Source: LMUY01 sp964247705
GTDB lineage: Bacteria > Pseudomonadota > Alphaproteobacteria > Acetobacterales > Acetobacteraceae
DNA length: 64,000 nt
NCBI GenBank assembly: GCA_964247705.1
Contig: CAXTVQ010000023.1
Location: forward strand, 1-64,000
Reading direction: 5' to 3'
The notes beneath the pieces are model-generated. The model did not search any database and was not told where the DNA came from. It saw only the letters and a program-made list of their open reading frames with translations. Shown one piece after another: positions 41,132 through 49,013 of this stretch (its first letter is position 1; each line of letters opens with the position of its first letter). Position numbers and translations under genes: made by a program.

Positions 41132-42499
41132 ATGGTGCCGCAAGAAGCAACATCGGACGTCAAAGCCTTCATCGACCGCCAGCCGTTCACACGGTTCCAG
41201 GCGACCGTGCTCGGCCTGTGCATCCTGGTCATGGCGTTCGACGCGATCGACCTGACCGCCATGGGATTGATCGCGCCGGCGCTCAGCGATGATTGGGGCA
41301 TCGCAAAAGCGGCGCTCAGCCCGGCGCTGACGGCGTCCATCGTCGGCACCTGCGTCGGTGCGCTGCTCGGCGGTCCGCTGGCGGATACGTTCGGGCGCAA
41401 GAAGGTGCTGATCGGATCCGCGCTGAGCTTCGGGTTGTTCACCGTGGCCTGCGCGTTCGCGCCCAGCATCGCCTGGCTGGCGGCGTTGCGCTTCCTGGGC
41501 GGCATCGGCATCGGCGCGGCCTCGCCAGTGGCCAACACCGTCGCGTCCGAGTTCGCCGCCGAGCGTTACCGCGCGCTCGCCTGCAACAGCCTGCTGATCG
41601 GCTTCACGCTCGGCGCCACCGCCGGCGGCTTAGGCGCGTCCTGGCTGATCCCGCACTGGGGCTGGCGCAGCGTTCTGCTGATCGGCGGCGGCATCCCCGT
41701 CGTGCTCGGCCTGTTGCTGCTGTTCCTGCCCGAGTCGCTGCAGTTTATGGTGGCCAAGCGCTGGTCCACGCCGCAGGTCGCCGCCGTGCTGGAGCGCATC
41801 CGGCCCGGCTCCGGCACCCTCGCGGCGGGGTTCCGGCCCCTGGCCGGCGCGCCCGAGCGGTCGAGCCTGGTCACGGTGTTCCGGCCGCAATACCTGGCCG
41901 GCACGGTGGTGCTCTGGCTCGTGTACTTCCTGGGGCTGGTGATCTACTACGTGATGACGAGCTGGCTGCCCACGCTGGTGCACAGCGCCGGGTTCACCGT
42001 GTCGCGGGCGGCAACGGTGATGGCGATGTTCCCGCTGGGCGGCGCCGTCGGCACGCTCGCTTTGGGCCTGGTGATGGAGCGGCTGGGCTCGGTACGGATG
42101 ATCGCGCTGACCTATGCCGCGGCCGGCGTGCTGATCTGGTTGCTGGGCTCGCAGGGCGGCACGCTGACGCTGCTGTACGTGCTGGTGTTCGCGGCCGGCG
42201 CCACGCTGAATGGCGCGCAACTGTCGATGCCGGCGCTCTCGGCCGGTTATTACCCGACGCTGGGGCGGGCGACCGGCACGTCCTGGATGGTGGGCTTCGG
42301 CCGGGTCGGCGGCATCTTCGGCGCCATGGCGGGCGGCATCCTGCTGGAGCTGCACTGGGGGTTCGCCGCGATCTTCGCCGTGCTCTCCCTCCCGGCCTTC
42401 GCCGCCGCGGCCGCGTTGCTGCTGTCGCTGCCGGTGTTCGCCCGGGCGCGCCGCGTGCAACTTGCCGAAGGGTCGATGACCGCGGCGGCCGGCGATTGA
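41132..42499 (+). CDS. MFS transporter, aromatic acid:H+ symporter-like
   Basis: A 455-residue inner-membrane symporter with about 12 helices. The AAHS-type charged helix 1 is FDAIDLTAMGLIAPAL. The A-motif between helices 2 and 3 is GPLADTFGRKKVL, repeated in weaker form in the second half (GLVMERLGS). FRPQYLAGTVVLWLVYFLGLVIYY matches known benzoate/4-hydroxybenzoate transporters. As the last gene of the operon it most likely brings in the acid that the acyl-CoA ligase activates. The N-terminal cytoplasmic tail of about 20 residues has no other feature. Confidence 0.88.
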   Translation: MVPQEATSDVKAFIDRQPFTRFQATVLGLCILVMAFDAIDLTAMGLIAPALSDDWGIAKAALSPALTASIVGTCVGALLGGPLADTFGRKKVLIGSALSFGLFTVACAFAPSIAWLAALRFLGGIGIGAASPVANTVASEFAAERYRALACNSLLIGFTLGATAGGLGASWLIPHWGWRSVLLIGGGIPVVLGLLLLFLPESLQFMVAKRWSTPQVAAVLERIRPGSGTLAAGFRPLAGAPERSSLVTVFRPQYLAGTVVLWLVYFLGLVIYYVMTSWLPTLVHSAGFTVSRAATVMAMFPLGGAVGTLALGLVMERLGSVRMIALTYAAAGVLIWLLGSQGGTLTLLYVLVFAAGATLNGAQLSMPALSAGYYPTLGRATGTSWMVGFGRVGGIFGAMAGGILLELHWGFAAIFAVLSLPAFAAAAALLLSLPVFARARRVQLAEGSMTAAAGD

Positions 42500-42530
42500 C
42501 GCTTCGGCCCGGCGCGGCGATGTCGGTGGG

Positions 42531-43175
42531 ATGCGAACCCTGGCCGACATCCTCGTGCTCGACGCGGCCGCACCGCCGCCGCAGCCCCGCATGGTGCAGA
42601 TCTTCACCGAAGCCTGCCGGCTGTTCGCCGAGCGCGGCTTCGAGGGCACGTCCATGCGGGACATCGCCGAGGTCTGCGGCATCTCCAAGCCGACGCTCTA
42701 CCATTACTTTGCGGACAAGGACGCCATCGTCCGCCCGCTCATGCTGGGCATCACGCGCATCATCCACGACCGGGTGGCCGCGCGCCTGGACCCGGCGCAC
42801 CTGCCGCTCGAGCAACTCCGCCTGTTCATGGTGGAGACGGCGTCCTGCTTCGAAGACTACCGCTGGGCCTGGATCGCCTCGGCCTCGATCTTCTGGAACG
42901 ACCCGCACGAGCGTCACCGGGCGGAACGGCTCGAGTGGCGGGACCGCTACGAGGGGTTGCTGCGCGGCATCCTGCACGCGGCCAAGGCACGGGGCGACAC
43001 ACGGGATATGGACGTGTCGCTGGCGGGCCGCCTCGTGCTGAGCACGCTCAACTGGCTGCCGCGCTGGCACAACCCGGCGGGCCCGCTGCGCCCGACCGTG
43101 ATCGCGGAGCAGTTCTACGCGATGCTGCTGCACGGCTTCCAGGTCCGGGGGAACGCCGGCGGCCCTGACGGCTAG
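42531..43175 (+). CDS. TetR-family transcriptional regulator
   Basis: A 214-residue TetR regulator. After a 20-residue leader comes the DNA-binding domain at about 22-68: LFAERGFEGTSMRDIAEVCGISKPTLYHYFADKDAI, a textbook TetR helix-turn-helix. The C-terminal ligand domain contains LNWLPRWHNPAGPLRPTVIAEQF, which resembles regulators of fatty-acid and acyl-CoA catabolism. It lies 31 bases after the MFS gene on the same strand and is the best candidate to bind the palindrome at 35898-35915. Acyl-CoA is a likely inducer; that is inference. Confidence 0.9.
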   Translation: MRTLADILVLDAAAPPPQPRMVQIFTEACRLFAERGFEGTSMRDIAEVCGISKPTLYHYFADKDAIVRPLMLGITRIIHDRVAARLDPAHLPLEQLRLFMVETASCFEDYRWAWIASASIFWNDPHERHRAERLEWRDRYEGLLRGILHAAKARGDTRDMDVSLAGRLVLSTLNWLPRWHNPAGPLRPTVIAEQFYAMLLHGFQVRGNAGGPDG

Positions 43176-43211
43176 GGCGCGGCTAGCAATGAAAAGCAGG
43201 GGGAAGCGACA

Positions 43212-44441
43212 ATGAACACCACGTTGGGCCGGCGGGCCGTCCTTGCCGGAGGAGCGGCGGCCCTGGCCAGCCCGGCGATGCGCATCCGGGCGCAACCCGC
43301 ACCGCTGCGCATCGGCGTAATGGACGACATGAACGGTCCCTACTCCGCGGCTGGCGGCCTGGGCAGCGCCGCCGCCGTGCGGATGGCGGTGCAGGAGTTC
43401 GCCGCATCCCATCCGGACATCCCGGTCGATGTCGTGGTGGGAGACATGCTGAACAAACCCGATGTCGGCGCCGGCATGGCCCGTAGCTGGTTCGACCAGG
43501 ACGGCGTGGACGCGATCATCGGCATCAGCCAGTCCGCCGTGGCCCTCGCCGTGGTGTCGATCACCGAGGCGAAGGACAAGCTCGCCATCATCACCGGCGC
43601 TTCGTTCCCGGACCTCACGGGCAAGGCCTGCACGCCCAACCATTTCCAGTGGACGTACGACCTTTGGGCCTTGGCGCACGGCACGGCGCTGACACTCACC
43701 CGGGACGGTTTCGATTCCTGGTTCTTCATCTCGCCCGACTACCTCTCCGGCCACATGGCCGAGCAGTTCGCGACCGAAGTCATCACCGCGAACGGCGGCC
43801 GCATCGCCGGGCACGCCTACTACCCGTTCCCGGCAACGACGGATTTCTCGAGCTTCCTGCTGCAAGCCCAGGCGAGCGGCGCCAAGGTGATCAGCGTCGG
43901 CTCCGGCACCGATGCCGTGAACGCGATCAAACAAGCGGCGGAGTTCGGCTTGCCGCAGAGGGGCGTGCGGCTGACCTCGGGCGTGATGGGGATCGAGGTG
44001 GTGGACACGCTCGGCCTGCCCACCGCGCGCGGCATCGTGGCGACGGAGCCGTTCTACTGGGACCTGAACGACCGCACCCGCGCGTTTTCCGCCCGGTTCG
44101 CGGCCGTTTGGAACGGGCTCAAGCCGACCATGATCCAGGCCGGCACTTACTCCGCGGCGATGCACTACCTCAAAGCGGTGGCCTCGCTCGGCTTGGCCCC
44201 GTCAAAGGCGAGCGGGCGCGCGGTGGCCGACCGGATGAAGGCTTTGCCGGGCGACGACGACGCGTTCGGCCCGGGCAGCGCACGGGTGGACGGCAAATAC
44301 CTGCATCCGATGTACGTGTTCGAGACCAAATCGCCCGAGCAGTCCACAGGCCGCTGGGACTATTACCGGCTGCTGCAAACGATCCCGGCGGACCAGGCAT
44401 TCGAACCGCTCTCACCCGCCTGCCCGCTTGTGCATGCCTGA
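43212..44441 (+). CDS. Orphan ABC-type substrate-binding protein (Peripla_BP_6)
   Basis: A 409-residue periplasmic binding protein of the branched-chain amino acid/amide family. The signal peptide is unusual: LGRRAVLAGGAAALASP is a Tat-type leader. The mature domain begins RIGVMDDMNGPYSAAGG, then two Rossmann-like lobes. No permease or ATPase genes of the HAAT type flank it. Such orphan proteins often serve a transporter elsewhere or sense acids for a regulator; aromatic and other carboxylic acids are frequent ligands. A GGGGGAAG site precedes the ATG. It is 36 bases after the TetR gene. Confidence 0.88.
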   Translation: MNTTLGRRAVLAGGAAALASPAMRIRAQPAPLRIGVMDDMNGPYSAAGGLGSAAAVRMAVQEFAASHPDIPVDVVVGDMLNKPDVGAGMARSWFDQDGVDAIIGISQSAVALAVVSITEAKDKLAIITGASFPDLTGKACTPNHFQWTYDLWALAHGTALTLTRDGFDSWFFISPDYLSGHMAEQFATEVITANGGRIAGHAYYPFPATTDFSSFLLQAQASGAKVISVGSGTDAVNAIKQAAEFGLPQRGVRLTSGVMGIEVVDTLGLPTARGIVATEPFYWDLNDRTRAFSARFAAVWNGLKPTMIQAGTYSAAMHYLKAVASLGLAPSKASGRAVADRMKALPGDDDAFGPGSARVDGKYLHPMYVFETKSPEQSTGRWDYYRLLQTIPADQAFEPLSPACPLVHA

Positions 44442-44736
44442 CCGGCAGCTTGACTTTGTCGGAACAGATTGCCCATGCTCGACATCGCAAAAACGCGCCG
44501 CCAAGGCGCGAACCGGCGGGGAAGGGAATGGACGGGCCGATCCTCCACGTCACACCGGCGAGCCGATACGGCCAGGTCACGCAAGGCTTCCGAGCGCGGC
44601 AGTCCCGTCCGAGGGCGGCACACGGATCTAGTTCCGTACGGTGCGCCACCGTCTCATCGACCCCCTGCTGCGCCCCGGAGACTCCCGTCCGGCGCGCACG
44701 CAGCCCAGACGACACTGCAAACAAAAGGAGAATGGC
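44442..44736. other. Leader region before the TauD-type gene, no gene seen
   Basis: These 295 bases contain no credible coding frame. A TTGACT at about 44449 could be a -35 element, but no good -10 is at the right spacing. The region probably holds the promoter of the 44.7-47.7 kb operon. Confidence 0.4.
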
Positions 44737-45470
44737 ATGAAGCTCGCCCCAACAGGCAAAACGCTGGGCGCCACCGTTGAAGGTGCGGATCTTTCGCGGG
44801 AACTGAGCCAAGCCGATTTCGCGACCTTGCTGCGAGGCCTCGGCACGCACGGCGTGCTTTGCTTCCCGCGCCAATCGATCGACGCTCCGGCGCTGAAGCG
44901 TTTCTCCGAGCGGTTCGGCGGCCTCCAGGTCTCACTGACCGGCGACTACACGGACCCGGAGACGCCGGAGGTGATGATCCTGTCCAACGTGGTCGAGAAC
45001 GGCAAGCCGATCGGCCTCGCCGATGCCGGGCAGGACTGGCACACGGACATGTCGTACAACAACCTCATAGGTTTCACCAACGTGCTGTACGGCATCCGCA
45101 TCCCGCACCGGGACGGCAAGGCGCTGGGCAACACGGTATTCGCCAACATGCACGCCGCCTACGACGACCTGCCGGAGGAGCTGAAGCAGCGGCTCGACGG
45201 CATGACCGCCAGCCACGACTTCAACAAGTTCTGGGAGGAGATGCGCCGCCGCCCCGGCAGCACGCGCCCGGCGCTCACNNNNNNNNNNNNNNNNNNNNNN
45301 NNNNNNNNNNNNNNNNNNNNNNNNNNNNNNNNNNNNNNNNNNNNNNNNNNNNNNNNNNNNNNNNNNNNNNNNNNNNNNACGAGCACCGGCTGATCAAGCG
45401 CTGCCAGGTCATGGCCGACCGCATCTTCGACCCGGCCTTCGTACAGGCAGGCCTGCAGGCGGCGGCTTAG
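44737..45470 (+). CDS. TauD/TfdA-family 2-oxoglutarate/Fe(II) dioxygenase (interrupted by gap)
   Basis: The 5' part codes for about 180 residues of a TauD/TfdA dioxygenase: GATVEGADLSRELSQADF at the start, HGVLCFPRQ, and the iron ligands His102 and Asp104 in DWHTDMSYN. The 3' part after the gap reads HRLIKRCQVMADRIFDP and ends at TAG 45468-45470. The reading frame differs across the gap, and the block with the third ligand His and the 2-oxoglutarate Arg is missing, so the protein cannot be judged functional or broken. AAAAGGAG precedes the ATG. It should hydroxylate a small acid, possibly releasing a leaving group, and starts the operon that continues with three overlapping genes. Confidence 0.85.
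45279..45378. other. Assembly gap (100 N) inside the TauD-type gene
   Basis: Exactly 100 N, a placeholder length. From the usual spacing between the flanking TauD motifs I would expect roughly 220 missing bases, so the true gap is probably larger. Confidence 0.97.
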
Positions 45471-45471
45471 G

Positions 45472-45885
45472 GTGGACCTTGCCGACGCGGGTCAGGTGGT
45501 GATGCGGTTCTATCGCCACCTGGATGACCGCGACTACGCCGCCCTCGCCGCGCTGATGGTGCCTGACGGGGTCTGGCACCGGCAGGGTGCGGTGCTGCAG
45601 GGCGGGGAAGCGGTCGTCGCCGCGCTCTCCCGCCGGTCGCCCACCATGCGCATCCACCACCTGCTCACCAACGTGTTCGCCGTGGCCACGGCCGCGGACC
45701 GGGCGGAGGTGACCGGCTACATGCTGGTCGTGCGGCACGAACCCGGCACGTCGCTGGACGGCCCCGCGCCGCTGGCTGGCGTGGAGTCGATCCGGACCAT
45801 CCGCGCCACCATGGCCGCCACGCCGGACGGCTGGCGCGTGGCGGCCATGCAGGGCGACCCGCCGTCCTTCGCGGTGGCGGCATGA
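45472..45885 (+). CDS. NTF2/SnoaL-like protein
   Basis: A 137-residue NTF2-like protein: MRFYRHLDDRDYAALAALMVPDGVWHRQGAVLQG opens the fold, and GWRVAAMQGDPP closes it. It starts at GTG (45472) one base after the TauD-type stop and its own TGA overlaps the following FAH-family ATG by four bases, so it is part of that operon. Aromatic-ring dioxygenase small subunits share this fold, but no large subunit is nearby. It could be an isomerase, a hydratase or a binding protein for the pathway intermediate. Confidence 0.8.
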   Translation: MDLADAGQVVMRFYRHLDDRDYAALAALMVPDGVWHRQGAVLQGGEAVVAALSRRSPTMRIHHLLTNVFAVATAADRAEVTGYMLVVRHEPGTSLDGPAPLAGVESIRTIRATMAATPDGWRVAAMQGDPPSFAVAA

Positions 45886-46676
45886 TGCAGTGGGTCCGCT
45901 TCACCGTCGCCGGGCGGAGCGCCTGGGGATTGGTGGAGGGTGAACAGGTTGCCGAACTCGCCGGCGGCCCGTTCGATGGTCCGCCCGTGCGCACCGGCGC
46001 CAAGCATGCGCTCGCGGCGGTGCAGATCGAGGTGCCGTTCGTGCCGCGTACCTTCTATGCCGCCGGGCTGAACTACGTGACCCACGTGCGCGAAATGGCC
46101 GAGCGCCGGGGTGAGGCGCCGGCCATCCCGGCCAAGCCCGACATGGGCTACCGCGCCGTCAACGCCCTCGTCGCCCACGGCGCGCCGGTGGTGATCCCGC
46201 GCGACGCCACCAAGGTGCATTACGAGGGCGAGCTGGTGGTGGTGATCGGCCGCCGGGCGAAGCACCTGTCCGAGGCGGACGCGCTGTCCTGCGTGCTGGG
46301 CTACACGATCGGCAACGATGTGAGCGAACGCAACTGGCAGAAAACCGACCGCACGTTCTGGCGGTCCAAGAACACGGACACGTTCAAGCCCATGGGACCC
46401 TACATCACCACGGGGATCGACGACGCCGCCTTGGCCGGGATGCAGACCACGGTGCGGCTGAACGGCGAGGTGCGCAGCCAGTTCGCCACCGCGGACATGC
46501 TGTTCGGCATCCGCCGCTTCATCGCCGCCATGACGCAGTATCTTACGCTGCATCCCGGCGACGCGATCTGGATGGGGACGGACGGAGTCTCGCCGGACCT
46601 CGCGCCCGGGGACGTCGTGGAGGTGGAGATCACCGGGCTCGGCACGCTCCGCAATCCGTTCGTGGGGGAAGCATGA
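45882..46676 (+). CDS. Fumarylacetoacetate hydrolase (FAH) family protein
   Basis: A 264-residue FAH-fold enzyme, the family that cleaves or hydrates 2-oxo acids such as acylpyruvates and 2-oxopent-4-enoates. Metal ligands are Glu115 and Glu117 (YEGELVVVIG) and Asp146 (IGNDVSERNWQ). The active-site AGLNYVTHVRE and the late GTDGVSPDLAPGDVVEVEI are conserved. The ATG overlaps the preceding stop and the stop overlaps the next ATG, so translation is coupled. With the TauD-type and Ldh2-type neighbours it suggests breakdown of a hydroxylated or keto acid. Confidence 0.9.
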   Translation: MMQWVRFTVAGRSAWGLVEGEQVAELAGGPFDGPPVRTGAKHALAAVQIEVPFVPRTFYAAGLNYVTHVREMAERRGEAPAIPAKPDMGYRAVNALVAHGAPVVIPRDATKVHYEGELVVVIGRRAKHLSEADALSCVLGYTIGNDVSERNWQKTDRTFWRSKNTDTFKPMGPYITTGIDDAALAGMQTTVRLNGEVRSQFATADMLFGIRRFIAAMTQYLTLHPGDAIWMGTDGVSPDLAPGDVVEVEITGLGTLRNPFVGEA

Positions 46677-47734
46677 GCGCTCCCTACCCTGCGCACCGGG
46701 CGCAGATCGCCGCGATCCTGACTGCCTGGGGCATGGCGCCCACCGATGCCGAACAGACGGCGGAGGTGATGGCCTGGGCCGACCTGCACGGCATCGACAG
46801 CCACGGTTTCTCCATGCTCACGGTGTATGACGCCCGGCGGCGGGAGGGGCGGCTGCGGATGGACGCGGTGCCCCGGCTGGAACGGGAAACGCCGGTGTCG
46901 GCCCTGGTGGACGCGGATGGCGGGTTGGGCCACGTGCCGTCCCGCCTCGCGATGGGCACCGCGATCGCCAAGGCGCAGGCGATCGGCGTCGGCGTCGTGC
47001 CGGTGCACAACTCGGCGCATTTCGGTGCTTGTGGCTTCTACGCGTCGATGGCGGCCGAGGCGGGCTTGATCGGCATGGTGGCTACCAGCGCCTCGATGAT
47101 CCAGGTGGCGCCGACCGGCGGGGCGCAGGCCCGGCTGGGCACCGACCCTTGGGCGTTTGCGGCGCCGGGCCGGCCCGGCGAGCCGTTCCTGCTGGACATG
47201 GCCACCACCACCGTCGCCGCCGGGCGCATCCGCAACAAGGCCAACGAGGGGCTGCAATGCCCGCCCGGCTGGGTGCTGACGCGCGACGGCAAGCCCAGCA
47301 CCGACCCGCTAGAGGCAAGCGCCAAGGGTGGCACGCTGACCTCGCTCGGCGGATCGCCGGAGAATAGCAGCTACAAGGGCTACGGGCTGTCCGCGATGGT
47401 CAACATCCTGGGCTCGTGCCTGTCCGGGGCCACGCTGGTCACCGACCCGATGCACACCAAGAAGCCGCACGGCATGGACATCGGCCACTTCTTCCTCGCC
47501 ATGAACCCGGCCCTGTTCCGCGGCGAGGCGGATTTCCGCGCGGACGTGGCGAGCTTCTGCGACACCCTGCGCGCCACGCCCCCCGTGGACCCGGCGCGCC
47601 CGGTGCAGGTTGCGGGCGACCCCGAGCGCGCGAACGCCAAGCGCCGTCTGCAGGAGGGGATACCGATCGGACCCAACCTGCTGGCGAAGGTGAAGGAGAT
47701 CGCGCAGCAATCCGGCGCGCCCTGGATGCTGTAG
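46673..47734 (+). CDS. Ldh2-type malate/(S)-2-hydroxyacid dehydrogenase
   Basis: A 353-residue NAD(P)-dependent dehydrogenase of the Ldh2/MDH2 oxidoreductase family (ureidoglycolate, sulfolactate, malate and delta1-piperideine-2-carboxylate reductases). Characteristic pieces are the N-terminal DLHGIDSHGFSML, NSAHFGACGFYASMAAEAG with the catalytic His, GTDPWAFAAPG, and NSSYKGYGLSAMVNILGSCLSG. The substrate cannot be told; a 2-hydroxy or cyclic imino acid fits the neighbours. It is the last gene of the coupled set and is convergent with the acyl-CoA dehydrogenase three bases beyond. Confidence 0.89.
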   Translation: MSAPYPAHRAQIAAILTAWGMAPTDAEQTAEVMAWADLHGIDSHGFSMLTVYDARRREGRLRMDAVPRLERETPVSALVDADGGLGHVPSRLAMGTAIAKAQAIGVGVVPVHNSAHFGACGFYASMAAEAGLIGMVATSASMIQVAPTGGAQARLGTDPWAFAAPGRPGEPFLLDMATTTVAAGRIRNKANEGLQCPPGWVLTRDGKPSTDPLEASAKGGTLTSLGGSPENSSYKGYGLSAMVNILGSCLSGATLVTDPMHTKKPHGMDIGHFFLAMNPALFRGEADFRADVASFCDTLRATPPVDPARPVQVAGDPERANAKRRLQEGIPIGPNLLAKVKEIAQQSGAPWML

Positions 47735-47737
47735 GCG

Positions 47738-48868
47738 CTACAGCATCCGCTGCAGGATGATCTTCTGGATGTCGCTGGTGCCCTCGTAGATCTGGCATAC
47801 GCGTACATCCCGGTAGATCCGTTCCACCGGGTAGTCGCACAGGAAGCCGTAGCCGCCGAGCGTCTGGATCGCCGCCGTGCAGATAGCCTCGGCCGCCTCG
47901 GACGCGAACAGCTTGGCCATCGCGGCCGCTTCCAGCGCGGGTTGCCCGGCGTCCTTCAGCCGCGCCGCGTTCAGCACGAGCTGGCGGCTGGCCTCGAGCT
48001 TGGTCTTTGCGTCCACCAGGCGGAAGCCGACGGCCTGGTGGTCGATGATCGGCTTGCCGAAGCTGCGGCGCTCCTTCGCGTAGCCGATGGCGTAATCCAG
48101 CGCGGCGCGGGCCATGCCGACGCTCTGCGCCGCGATGCCGATGCGCCCTGCTTCCAGCGTGGACAGCGCGATGCGGTATCCCTCACCCTCCGCGCCGATC
48201 CGCTGGGATGCCGGCACGCGCATGCCGTCGAACACGAGGTGGCAGGTATCGGACGCCTTCTGGCCCAGCTTCTCCTCGACGCGCGCGACCTGGTAGCCCG
48301 GCGTGTCGTTGCTGACGATGAAGCAGCTCATGCCCTTCTTGCCGGCGGCCGGGTCCGTCATCGCGAACAGGATCGTAGTCTGGCCGATCGCGGCGTTGGA
48401 GATGAACTGCTTGGACCCGGTGATCACGTACCCGTCGCCGTCCCGCACGGCCCGGGTGCGCAGCGCGGACGCCTCGGACCCGGCGCCGGGCTCGGTGAGC
48501 GCGAAGGAGCCGATAGCGGCGCCGGCGGCCATCGGGCGCAGCCACTGCTCGCGCTGCGCGTCCGTGCCGTAATGCTGCAGGATCTCGCAGGTGGGCGCGT
48601 TATGGACGCTCACGAGCGTGGAGACGGAGCCGTCCCCGGCAGCGATCTCCTCCACCACCCGGGCGTAGGTCTCGGTGTCGATCTCGCTGCCGCCCCAATC
48701 GGCCGAGAGCGTGGCGCCGAGGAAGCCCATATCGCCCAACTCGCGCACGATCTCGGGCTCGATCCGTCCGGCCTTCTCGCGCGCGGCCGCGGTCGGAGCG
48801 AGGCGTTCCTGCGCGTAGCGGCGGGCCGTGTCGACGATGAGGTAGTTGGGGTCGGTCTGATCCAGCAT
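47738..48868 (-). CDS. Acyl-CoA dehydrogenase
   Basis: A 376-residue acyl-CoA dehydrogenase of the short/medium-chain and glutaryl/isovaleryl-like group. FAD motifs are GSFALTEPGAGSEASALRTRA and GSKQFISNAAIG. The catalytic Glu is in the C-terminal QIYEGTSDIQKIILQRML. FLGATLSADWGGSEID in the N-terminal part is typical of glutaryl-CoA and related enzymes. It passes electrons to ETF. The start at 48868 has an AAAGGAGGC site. A pair of repeat hairpins separates it from the thiolase gene upstream on the same strand. Confidence 0.92.
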   Translation of the reverse strand: MLDQTDPNYLIVDTARRYAQERLAPTAAAREKAGRIEPEIVRELGDMGFLGATLSADWGGSEIDTETYARVVEEIAAGDGSVSTLVSVHNAPTCEILQHYGTDAQREQWLRPMAAGAAIGSFALTEPGAGSEASALRTRAVRDGDGYVITGSKQFISNAAIGQTTILFAMTDPAAGKKGMSCFIVSNDTPGYQVARVEEKLGQKASDTCHLVFDGMRVPASQRIGAEGEGYRIALSTLEAGRIGIAAQSVGMARAALDYAIGYAKERRSFGKPIIDHQAVGFRLVDAKTKLEASRQLVLNAARLKDAGQPALEAAAMAKLFASEAAEAICTAAIQTLGGYGFLCDYPVERIYRDVRVCQIYEGTSDIQKIILQRML

Positions 48869-48886
48869 AGGAGCCTCCTTTCTACT

Positions 48887-48998
48887 CCCCCTCCCCTTGA
48901 GGGAGGGGGCTGGGGGGAAGGGGTGCCACGCACACCCAATTTGGAATTCGCGATGACGGCCCTCACCCCGGCCCTCTCCCGCACGCGGCGGGAAAGGG
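48887..48998. repeat. REP-like palindromic elements (two hairpins)
   Basis: CCCCCTCCC-CTTGA-GGGAGGGGG (48887-48909) is a perfect 9-bp stem. CCCTCTCCCGC-ACGCG-GCGGGAAAGGG (48972-48998) pairs at 10 of 11 positions. This purine/pyrimidine-rich pattern, with G-rich GGGGGGAAGGGG between, is the look of short intergenic repeats common in alphaproteobacteria. It fills the spacer between thiolase and acyl-CoA dehydrogenase. Confidence 0.65.
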
Positions 48999-49013
48999 AG
49001 AAGCGAAGAAGGG

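Noticed and set aside
41994..44165. A 723-codon open frame on the minus strand
   Set aside because: It lies antisense to the MFS, TetR and binding-protein genes and has the Arg/Gly/His composition of a shadow frame.
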